From: Colius striatus
Taxonomy: Eukaryota; Chordata; Aves; Coliiformes; Coliidae
Direction of reading: 5' to 3'
NCBI RefSeq assembly: GCF_028858725.1
Contig: NC_084781.1
Span: 4,348,513-4,412,512, forward strand
Length of the DNA stretch: 64,000 bases
Positions 39,860-49,771 of the stretch are shown here, one piece after another. Position 1 is the stretch's first letter. Every line of letters starts with the position of its first letter. The notes below the pieces were generated by a model. That model did not search any database, was not told where the DNA came from, and worked only from the letters and a program-made list of their open reading frames with translations. A program made the translations under genes and the position numbers.

Positions 39860-39945
39860 GTTTCTTGTGGTTCCTTGTGATCTTGGTCAGTTTATTTGAT
39901 CTCTCTCTGACTCGATTTCTCTGTCAGTGAGCAAACAGAGCCCTC
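39860..39945 (+). mobile_element. Possible MIR-like SINE remnant
   Basis: 'tgtgatcttggtcagtttat' then 'ttgatctctctctgactcga' and 'tttctctgtcagtgag' resembles the 'gaccttgggcaagt..cctctctgtgcctcagtttc' box. Divergent. Confidence 0.4.
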
Positions 39946-41339
39946 TCAAGTCACCTCAGAAGCACTGGGTGTTGTGAAGGGCTTCACAACAGAAGGTTGC
40001 TGTGTGGTTGCATGCAGTTGATGGCTTGGAAAGCTGGGGCTGCACTGGGAAGAGCAGGATTTCCCAGCTCAATTCTGCACTGGAAAATATTTTGGGGTGT
40101 CGGAAATGAGCTTGAACTCTGGAGAGAAGGGAGGAGGGGACAAGCTTCCCTGCAAGGTGCATGGCTGCACAAAGTGGTACGGACTGGTCACGAACACATT
40201 GGACTCTCCCTCAGCCCCAGAAGAAGGACCAGCATGGCTCAGGGCTGTGGCTCGTACCCCATAGTGCTGAGTGAGTTTGAGGGGAGCTGGAAAGGGCACT
40301 GACACCTGAAGCCCTGAGTGCAGCCCATCACAGGGCGTCTGGATGCGAGAGGGGCAGGTTCCAGTCAGCTGGGTTTCAACTATGTGTACAGAAACTCCAA
40401 GGCCATGGTTGCTTTCTGACAGCAAATCGATGCTGCTGTAAACACGAGAACAAAGGAGCTCACAGAGGAGAGGGGGAAGGAACCAGGAAAAGGGAGAGAT
40501 GGAGATCTGCTATGCAGCCAAAGGGAAAAACAATGTTGGGAAAAGCTGAATTACTTTAGCACCTATTCAGAGCCTGACCAAAGCCCATCGCTGCCCATTC
40601 CCAAGGCCATGCAGCGGGTTAGACGTGAGGGCAAGCGGCGCGATCACGGGGCAGCTCGACTCCCTCTGTGCTCGGTAGCCCCTCGGTAGCCAGGAGCACA
40701 GGTCTCTTCCAAGGTTTAGCAACTGCTCAGTCCCCGAGGCGAGGGGCTGGATGAGGCAGACATGGGACATGTGCAGCTGGTTAGGGCTGAGCATGCCCCT
40801 CCCCTGGAGGGAGTTGTGTCTCGTGATGGATCTCCCTGGCAGAGTGAGTTCCCATTCATTTGTCCTGTGGCTTCAGCAGTGCGAGTGGTTTCCATACAGA
40901 TCCCACAGAATAGAATGCCATGGAAAAATATGGGGCTTTGGGAGCCAAGATGCTGGGACTTTCTTCTTCCAAGCATTTGCAGTAAAAGAGCAGATCTGGG
41001 GCCCGAGTTTGGGATGGGGTCTGGCTCCTGGCACAGTGTGGAGGTCAAGTCAATACAGGGCTTTAGGGTTTAACCCATTGCATATAGGCTGGTCAAAGGG
41101 TTATTTAAGATAGCTCAGAGCACGGTGCTGATCTGCACGACAGGTTTCCACCAGAGCTGATGGAATGGGAACGTGGTCAGACGCTTTCCAGGTACAACAC
41201 GCTGCTGGAAGGCTCAGCCTTCGATGAAGGTGGGGTTTTCTTGTTTAGTTGAGGTTTTAAGCTCGTATATTTTTCTGTGTCATTTGAAACACCACATGGA
41301 AGAGCTTTAAGGGCCAACCCTGAATGGGGAGAGGCGAGT

Positions 41340-41490
41340 TTGGAGCACACAGTCCCGAGTCTACCCATCTGTAAAGAATCAGCATAACAACACTTAATGT
41401 ACTTCCCCAACATGGCAGTTGTGGGGCTTAATTAAACTGTGCAGAGTGCTCAGAGATCCTGAGATTAAAGGCCGTGCGTACAGCGAGTTA
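41340..41490 (+). mobile_element. Possible MIR-like SINE remnant
   Basis: 'ctacccatctgtaaagaatc' and, further on, 'ttgtggggcttaattaaact', 'gtgcagagtgctcagagatc', 'ctgagattaaaggccgtgc' follow the 3' end of amniote MIR-like elements ('aaagcgctttgagatcct..gaaaggcgc'). Confidence 0.45.
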
Positions 41491-42081
41491 CAAACGCAAA
41501 CAACATGAAGTTTTTCCGTGTGTTGTGCTAGAGCTGTCTTCATTTACCAGAGAACAAATCATGTAACGTTCCTCTTCTGTGTAACTTGTTTGTATAGGAT
41601 GTGCTTATTATTCCAGTGAGAGGGAAATCTGGTAGTTTTGATGATTATTTCTGAATACATAATCCATATAAGGCCTAACATTTGAATCTGGTGGTACAAT
41701 AGCACTAATAAGGGTGGGTTTTTTTCACTGTATGTGTGTAATTAGCCATGGGAAACGTCATCAGCTTTAATGGGCCTGAAAGATGGCGGGAGGTAAATTT
41801 AACATAGTATAAAAAATCAAGGTAATCCCAGCAAAAGAGAAGCGTGGAGCGGCGACTGGAGTCACGGCGGGCAGAGACAGTACATGTTTTGTGCCCAACA
41901 ATAGCAGCGTACGTGACTTGAAATGCTCTTTCCTTATAAAACAAAATACCCACTGGTTTGGCTTATTAGCACTAATCTTCAAAGGGAGCAGCAGTCCTGA
42001 GGTTCCTGGTTCAATTCAGAAGTTCAGCTCCGCTCTGGCAGCGCTCGCTTGACAAAGTGCCATTGTTGCCCACGGCTGGGG

Positions 42082-42109
42082 CTGTGTGTGTGTGTGTGTG
42101 TGTGTGTGA
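42082..42109. repeat. (GT)n microsatellite
   Basis: About 13 GT units in an otherwise unique stretch. Confidence 0.95.
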
Positions 42110-42619
42110 GGTTTAACCTTCTGCATTTCCCTTTTTCTGCTGCACAAGGAATGCCCAAAGCCGTGCAGAAATATGTCTCTGATGTCTAGTTTACATGTGA
42201 AAATGCTGCATTTGAACTTGCACTGACTCTGCTCAGAGTGGATCGGGTTAAATGGACTATTACAATGGCAGGAGCTCATCTGGAACTAATAATTTTTGAG
42301 GCCACCAAAAGTAAAAAGTGGAAAAAAAAAAAAGGCAGAGGGGGTGGGAGGAATGCTGGTGAGTTTGATGGCCAGTGCCTAAAGCTTCTGCTGCCATCTA
42401 CTGATGTGCTGCACGTGGGTGGCAGGAGGGCCAGCTGGAGACCGGTGGATTGGGACTGAATCGGCCACCAAGTTCAGAGTCAACCGGTCAGTTCTGGGGA
42501 TACAACTGGAGCAGGTTCCCAGCTGCACACACCCCCCGGGCCACGGCTCCAGCTGGGGATGCTGCAGAGCATCTGGTGGCTCTGGAAGTGAGAAGGGGAA
42601 GGTGATGCTTTCATTGTGG

Positions 42620-42900
42620 CAGGTTCGCTTGCGCCGGGCTCGTTTGGCTTTGTTGCCGCCCGCTTAGGATTCACCACCACAGAGGAAGGTTTTGGCTCCG
42701 GTTTAGGGGGTGTGGGGGTGCGGGCCCTTAACAAAGCCCTTCATCAATCGCATGCGGGCGGCTGCATGGCAAATCAGCCGCCCAGCCCGGCGCTTGGTGA
42801 CCGACATCTGTTTTGTCTCAGAGCGAGCGATGCCGGTCGGTAGCCCCACCTCCTGGAACTGGCTCAAGCATTACCGTGCTCGCCGGCCTGGCTAGACAAT
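42620..42900. promoter_or_regulatory. CpG-dense block of unknown role
   Basis: By hand count about 22 CpG in 280 bp, far above the flanks, ending abruptly near an AATAAA-containing AT-rich stretch. Open frames exist on both strands (for example plus 42710-42895), but none has a recognised domain. It could be a small CpG island of an unannotated transcript, a regulatory element or an unrecognised exon. Confidence 0.4.
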
Positions 42901-45301
42901 AAAAGGAGTCTATTTATTTATGATGGCTGGACTCTAGCAGGTCATTGGCATGGTCTCCAAGGGCGATGCATTCGAATCCCTTTCTCAATCTTTTTTCTCT
43001 CTTCCATCTCTCCGGGCTGCCTTCTATTCTTTGTGCCTATTCTCCCAGGAGAGCTGGTCTTGAAACAAATAGCTCGCCGTCGTCGTGGCTCTTGGTGATG
43101 AGGTTAAATAAGTTTAGGAGGAAAAGTACATTTGAAATGGTGTTGAGCCAACCATGCTATTGTCTTTACCAGCTCCAAGTCCGCCATGGAGATTTCCTGG
43201 GTACATGGACCTGTTGGCTGTGAGTTGCATATAGCTACTGCGAAGTGGAACTGGATTGGAAATGAGGCTGGTCTTGTGGCTAAACACACAGCTGGGAATT
43301 GGCCTCTGGGCTTCTGTTTCTGGCTTTCTCAGTGATCTCAAGAAAGCCACAGTGGGGGAAAGGAAAGCTGTGTAATTTCAGAAAGCCAGCTTTACCCCGG
43401 TGCCAGGCCAGCAGCCCTCACAGGGGGAGCACGGCGGGTGTTAGAGGAGGACCTGCTATGCTGCTGCCCACCAGCAGCAGGAGCAGAGCCTCAGGGAGCT
43501 GCTCGAGGAAGGGGTGCCAAAAAAAGCTAAAAAGGTTTTTGGTGAGGTCTCATCTCCCACCTGCAGCACAGGATGCACGGCTCTGAAGGCAGGGGATGTG
43601 CTTCATGAGCAGAAAGGAACTGGGCAGGGGAATGTTCCTGCCTGAATCGTGGGGTTTGGGATTTGTTTTGTGTTGCCTGCAGCGTGTTACAGTCACAAGC
43701 CTCAATGTGAGGTAGTTGTCTTTATAGCAAAGAGTATCTGACCTATTCTAAGACAAGGGGAAGCACTCTCTGAAGTGATGTGCCTCATCCTTGGCTTCAG
43801 GAGGGACCTGGAGTGACCCCCTCAGCTTTGGCAGGCTGAGGAGAGGAATGAAAAAGAGTAGAGAAACATTTGAGAGTGGCTCATTCGGGGTTCCTCATTC
43901 CTCCTTGGAGGGTGTCTGCTTCTCTCCACTGGCTTCAGAGAGATCCAGGGAAAACCAGCATTCTCATTTGGCCAAGCAACCCTAGAGATTTGAGTCTTGG
44001 TGATGCTAATGCAATGTTTTGTCCATCTCTGCCTCAAATGCTCTGTCTCTAAGATACATTCCCCTCCTGTACTGCCAGTGTCAGGTTGTAGTGAGCCTCA
44101 AGGTGCTTTTAATTAACTCCTGCTCAGTTCACCCCTGACCCCCATTCACTGTCTTTTTGGCTTGCCTTCCCAAATCAGTGTCTAGTTCCTTTCTCACCAC
44201 CCTTCCTCATCCCCTAAAGCAGTGGGATTTCTCTCTGGCCCGATCCCACGCAGGTGTTCTTGCCGAGCATGAGCTCAGGGCCGCTCGCTGCGCCGCTCTG
44301 CAGGGCCTGGGGAGAGCAGAACTGCTGGGCATCACGTGAGCCCAGTTATGAGAGTTTGGGGAATGTGGGCTTCTGCATGTCTGTAATTTATAGGGAAGAA
44401 ATAAACCACACATCCTGGAAGAGCCTCTGACTGCCATTTTTCTCGCATCCCACAATTGGCAGGTCGAGAGGCTTGTGGCAGAAGCCAAGATGTTGATGGT
44501 TAGCACAAATCTTTCCTTCCCACAGACCCTATCTTCCCTCCTTAAAGCAAGGCTTGGGCTATCTGGGAGCTTTTGGCTCCTCCATCCCAAATTCCAGCTT
44601 GAGTTCTGCTGTGAAATATCCTCAGTTATTTCATCTTCCCTGCCGAGAAAGGCTAAACACAACCGTTCAGGAGTCTGGCACAAGAAACTCGGGTTGCTTA
44701 CTCAAAAGAGGAGCAGCGAGCCAGAACTTCAGCTGCTCTCTCTCAAGATCAGAGTGTGCATCTATTTCGTGAAAGGCTTAACCCATGCTGGGAAGTGCTT
44801 TTGCAGTCTTGGCCTAGCTGTATTTCCACCTGGCTCCTGCAGGTAGCTCGCTCAGTCCTAAAGAAGCAGTTGCGGTCCATCTGCTGGAAGCAGCCCTTGA
44901 TGGTATCTGTAGGGGAGAGAGATGTAGTTTGAGGAACAGCAGAATGAGGGGAGCTTGGATCCAGGCCTCCCAGCTGGGTTGGTGCCATGTGCTCCAATCA
45001 AAACTCCTCTGGAGAAGCGGGTTCCTCCTCCTTGATGTGTTTTCCTGTCTCACAGCGGGGAACAATGTCTTGCAGCAGGAACACTCCCTTTTGGATCTTT
45101 TACTCTTCAGAGCCTCCTGTTTTCAAGGAATTCATAGAACAGTAACATCTTTTGACACCTTCCCCTCTTTGTCAGTTGTGTTCATTCAGAGGGTTCTATG
45201 GGGAAGGACAGACCTCTTAGAGAGCATCTTTCCTATCCATAGAAATCCACAGGTTTCATTGAAGAGGGGTGGCGTGAACGCATCCTATTTTCTGTCAAGC
45301 C

Positions 45302-45307
45302 TTTATT
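45302..45307 (-). terminator. Further candidate polyadenylation signal AATAAA
   Basis: Canonical hexamer on the SORL1 transcript strand about 4.4 kb after the stop codon. It is only relevant if the 3' UTR is as long as in mammals. Confidence 0.15.
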
Positions 45308-46207
45308 CTGTCAGTATTTTCTCAGTGACACTTAGTGCTGAAGCTTCAGAGTCACATGGACTACTTGAACAGCAAGTAGGTGCATGGGAATGAGGTGTAA
45401 CTTCTCGTACCTCCTGGAGGGAGCAATCTATTCTAGCAACAATAGGGGAAAATCGGCTTCCTTCATGAAGAAGGGGGCAAGAGTGGAGGAAGGAAGGAAT
45501 GGGTGTTTGTTAATGTTGCCTTAAGCTAAACATTAATGAAGTGCAACACTTAAGATGCTTGCACACCTCAATTATGTCCACTGAGCTCACATGTCGCCTT
45601 TCCAATTATGCAGGCTAAAAAACAAGGTACGTGTGAAGAGGCTGGTGCCTGCTTATTACCTCTCCCTGCAAGCAGCCATTCTGCTTTCCTTCAGCTGCTC
45701 GGCTTGTCAGGTGTACATGTGCACAGAGGGTTGCACACAGCAGCAGCCAAGCTGCAGACACAGCACACGGTGCAGGGAAGGGGCTGGTGTGGAAAGATGG
45801 ATTTTTCTTTTAAGCAGGGAAATCGATGTGTGATGTGAGCGAGGAGTCGGGCTCAGGGCAGGAGATGGAGCTGTGCAAACGTGGAAGGTGGAGCTCAGAA
45901 AGGCTGGAAATGTCGTGCGGTTGTCTGAGGGTGTTGCTTACTGACTGGTGCTGACCTTGAAGGAAGGACCCAAGAACCAGACAGATACGTGATTGCACTG
46001 TGAATGTTACAGGTGCTTCTCTGGTAAGATTCTGCTGCTCCTTCTGCAGGAAGCTCAGTTGTTGTTCTGATCCTCCTGTTAGGTTACAGAATTCATGTTG
46101 TAAAACAAAAACCAAGTGCAGTGCAGGGGGAAAAAGTCTCCTTTTCACACACAGAGGTCAGAGAATAATTTTGGAAGCCAGGAATTGTTTTGTTTACCCA
46201 GTCCACT

Positions 46208-46213
46208 TTTATT
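46208..46213 (-). terminator. Candidate distal SORL1 polyadenylation signal AATAAA
   Basis: Canonical hexamer on the transcript strand within a TAATAATAAA context. It would give a 3' UTR of about 3.5 kb, nearer the multi-kilobase mammalian length. Confidence 0.3.
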
Positions 46214-47705
46214 ATTATCATTAATTGGGGGGGATGGGGGGAAGGGAAGACAAAAACTCCTTCAAAATTGTGCAATAACAGAGCAGAAATCAGTGAATTG
46301 AAAAAAAAAACCCAACCCAAAATGCAACAACAACAAAAGACACAGTAGCTATTCAAAATGGCATAGTATTAAACTTCACTTAAGGAACCAGATTAGAAGC
46401 TGACACTACCTCTAAAAAAAAAACCACCTCATTAGAGACTGGCTGCTTGTAGGCTGCTGCTCCTTGGGAAGGACCAATTATAAATGTTACAGCTTAGTTC
46501 CTGAAGGTGCTCTCTGGGTCCAAGAGTAACTCACTCAATTGCACCATTTCTCTTCTGAAGTCCACTTGAAGGAGATTTGAAAGCTGTTTTGGGAAAAATG
46601 TTATTTTCTTCTCTCCCAAACACAATTTTACATTGGTTGAGTTTGTCATTAAATACTTCCCTGTCCCTACAAGGAGATTGCAAGTGTGCAGATCCCAGGA
46701 CTGAAATCTGCCCTGTGAGGAAAGGGGGAGTTGCTGGCTCAGGTGAGGTGAGTTTGGGGCTGCTTTAGGTGACTTTAGGCACAGGGTTCCTATGAAGTAA
46801 CCCCAAGTCAGCTCCCAGAAGCTGGGGTAACAATTCATGTCACTTTGCATAAAGCTACTGCAACAAAACCAGAAGGAAACAGGCATCCACGTACCGTATT
46901 TACAGCAGAACCCTCCCACCCCCTATACATCTCTGTGAACAAGATTCCATGCTTCAAAAGTTCATAAAAATATACAATATACCCAGAATTGCATCTGTCC
47001 TGCTCCCTCCCTGCCTGGAGCTTAGACTTTATCTCTATAGAAAATACACTAGCCCTGTGAAGTTGCTTCGCTGAGAGCACAGTGGTGATTTTTGCAATGA
47101 AAGGGAAGTTTGGGAGAGGGTAAGGTGTGTCGGTGCATTACAGTACTGTCCACAGCAGGTGAATTCAGCTTTGCTCAGAGCCTGGCTGCTGCAGTGTCCC
47201 CAGACCCCTGTGCAATATGGGGGGACTCTGCAGACTGAGCCCACATTGCACTAGAGAGGCACAGGTAACCAAAAGTGCTGCTTTTGAGTATAGGATTACA
47301 ACAAAAATGCTTTGCTGGCAACAGACTGAGCTCCATACGAGTGTTACTGAGCCGTGGGTACAAAGGAGCCTTTCAGAGTGGCCAGAAGTGACCTGTCCCC
47401 CAGCTGATGCTTGAAGCAGCCAAAGAAGGGATTTCTGCAGAATATAAAGTGGTTACAGGAGGGTCCCCCTTGGCATCTGTCTTCCAGGTAAAGACTAAAT
47501 TCTCCTCACCTTAACTGGAGCAGGATTTACCCTGGGGGAGTGAAGTAGCAGTATTTAACCAGTATTAACTCTCATCAGAGACACCAGCTTCTGGGATACC
47601 ATCCTGTAATTTTCAGTTACCTGTGCCTTAAATGTTTGCCTGATAAGGGGTTCAGTACTCTTTCTCTCTGCTTTTAGGCTTTCTTTCCTGTATAAAATCC
47701 TTTGA

Positions 47706-47711
47706 TTTATT
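47706..47711 (-). terminator. Candidate SORL1 polyadenylation signal AATAAA
   Basis: A second canonical hexamer about 96 nt beyond the first. No clear GU-rich element was noted. Confidence 0.2.
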
Positions 47712-47801
47712 TCTTTAGAAGAGTTTAGCCTCTGGGTCAGATTCTGGTCTCTCTTATGTAACTGTAATTCCAGGCAAATGGAGCTACACACACTGGGTCG
47801 A

Positions 47802-47807
47802 TTTATT
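47802..47807 (-). terminator. Candidate SORL1 polyadenylation signal AATAAA
   Basis: Reads AATAAA on the transcript strand, followed closely by a GTGTGTGT-containing stretch that could act as the downstream GU element. It would give a 3' UTR of about 1.9 kb. Confidence 0.35.
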
Positions 47808-48411
47808 CAAAATCATTTACTCCTGAACAGCACCAGACCCACTAATAATGGTACAAATATTGCACCTCTGCAAGCTTGCTGCTACTTATAAAAATCTGAG
47901 TACAGTTTGGTCCCAGCTTTGGGGAGGGGGGGAAAAAAAACCTGTCACTGGGAATGGTAAAGACCAGTAATTGAAAATAGAGTTAGTATTTCTCTAGAGT
48001 ATCAAACCACGCAGAACTTCTGTCCATGTAATGAAAGGCATCAGTCACGTATCAAAACATAGTTGCCCTCTCTTGTTTCATCTCTAGGAAGACTATAATT
48101 ACAACTTAATTCACACAGCAAAAAACACAAGCAGCTTTTGGTTTCAACAAAGCAAACAGCGTGACGAGACAGCGTCGTGTACTTTCCTGGTGTGAAGGTT
48201 TGCATATATAGAGCACGGACCCGTGTGCATCCGCTCGTGTGGTCGCCCCTGGGTTGGCAAGTAGCTGCATTCCTGGTGAGAGTCACATTTTGCTATCACA
48301 AGGGGAAAAAAAACCAAACAAGCTCCACAATGGTAACCAGACATTTTTTGGCTCTGTAGCCAGTATGATGTCTACTGGAAACGTGAGATGACTAGCGATG
48401 AGGAAACAATT

Positions 48412-48440
48412 TATGTGTGTGTGTGTGTATATATATATGT
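48412..48440. repeat. (TG)n(TA)n microsatellite
   Basis: TG units run directly into TA units within the presumed SORL1 3' UTR. Confidence 0.95.
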
Positions 48441-49311
48441 TACTTCTAAAGCTTGGAGGTACAACCCCAGGTGCTTTTAGGAAATGGTAATGAAGGAGGA
48501 TCAAATCCCTGCTGGAAAGCAAATGAATTTAGATGCTTAGTAATTACTGCTGGGTATGAGTGAGGCAAATGTGGATGTGAAGCTGCTCGTTGTTGCACAC
48601 GGCAGAGGCTCCCTCTTCTGTCGCATCTCAGAGAAGCTCCACAGGAGAGAAAGGGCCCCTGGGAACTGTTTTAAGGTGTGTGCTTGAACTTCAAGCAGTG
48701 GCAAATTTTTGCAGGGATGTTAAATGACATAAATTCCAGATGAATGAGGCCACAGGTGATGGGCACGGGCAGCAGGTCGGTTAACCATGGATGCAGAGGG
48801 CACCGTGTTTGGTGCTGCTGCAGACTTGAAAGTGAGGGTCAAAACTGAGAAGCCTGGGCCAAAAAAAGCCCCCAAAACCCTCCTGCTCATGGCCTGTGGC
48901 AAGGGTTTGCACAACCCTTGGCAGCGTGGCTCAGTAGGGACGGTTTTGGCTTACAGGTACAGCAGCAGCAAGCTAAACTCATCCAGTATGTTGTGCCATA
49001 CCTTGACTGCTGAAAGAGCAGGTCTTTTAATAAGGAGGGGTGGGAATAATATGTAAAAATAAGGATTCTTATTTTCATGGCAAGAACAATGATGGGGATG
49101 CCCAGATACAACTGCCTTGCAAGATAAAGTGGCACATGTTCTACACAACAACGTGTACAATGTCTGACAACGTTGGAAACCTGTTCTCAAGCAGATTTCC
49201 CAATAAATTAACACAACAAAAACACTGTCATAGAAAACAAAGTCCAAAGGAATTGTTATTTTTCTTTCATTTTCAAAAGTAAAAGCAAAACCTTCAGGGA
49301 CTATATTACTT

Positions 49312-49325
49312 ATCTCTCTCTCTCT
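49312..49325. repeat. Short (TC)n microsatellite
   Basis: About seven TC units in the presumed SORL1 3' UTR. Confidence 0.9.
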
Positions 49326-49703
49326 ACATATATAATCTCCTGAATCTGTTTAAATAAAGGTATTCTTGTCTTAGAAAAATAAAAGGAGTAGCCAATTTAG
49401 TCAACAGGAGGTTATCTCACAGACTGAAAAGCATGCCCAGCAAGCATAGCCTTGTAAGACTAAATTAATGTTAAATCAAAGCAATTTGTTACTAAACTGA
49501 CCTAGAGTCTGCAGTTCACAGTTGATTACTACAAAGTGTATCTTAAAATGTTCTTCCTTTTTTTGTTTTTGGCCCATATAAAAATAACATATTGCAACTG
49601 AAAGTGCATTTTTAAAATAAACAATCAACTATTTTTTTTTTTATCAAATGAAATATTTACACCATTTGGTTGGGGTTTCTTTTTTACAGTCAGGAACTGG
49701 GCT

Positions 49704-49771
49704 TCAGGCGATGACCATGGGAACGTCATCTGAAAATCCAGTTATCATCGGCGCCTCGTCATCCTCATCTC
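49704..49771 (-). CDS. SORL1: SORL1 terminal coding exon
   Basis: Acceptor is TTTTTCAG/GAGAT. It encodes the rest of the acidic cluster (GDEDDEAPM), ITGFS and the C-terminus DDVPMVIA, then TGA at 49704-49706. The family's GGA-adaptor binding site is at this C-terminus. The mix of Asp and Glu differs slightly from the human cluster as I remember it, at similar charge. Confidence 0.98.

Larger units (their letters stand above)
35481..46189. other. Intergenic/downstream of SORL1, no gene recognised
   Basis: Only short domainless open frames. It holds a 12-G run, a (GT)n array, two weak MIR-like remnants and a CpG-dense block, listed separately. The right end may still belong to a long SORL1 3' UTR. 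Confidence 0.6.
46190..49703 (-). other. SORL1: Probable SORL1 3' UTR (end uncertain)
   Basis: The last coding exon has no further donor nearby, and the following 3.5 kb is AT-rich without a coding signature. Mammalian SORL1 has a 3' UTR of several kilobases (known). Near the stop codon the transcript carries UGUAAAUA (49654-49661), a Pumilio-type site, and an 11-A tract (49632-49642). The end point is a guess, set by an AATAAA at 46208-46213. Shorter forms ending near 47.7-47.8 kb, or a longer one near 45.3 kb, are equally possible. Confidence 0.45.

Noticed and set aside
42616..42895. Open frames over the CpG-dense block as a protein-coding gene
   Set aside because: CpG-rich DNA is stop-poor on both strands; no recognisable domain, so coding is not claimed without conservation evidence.
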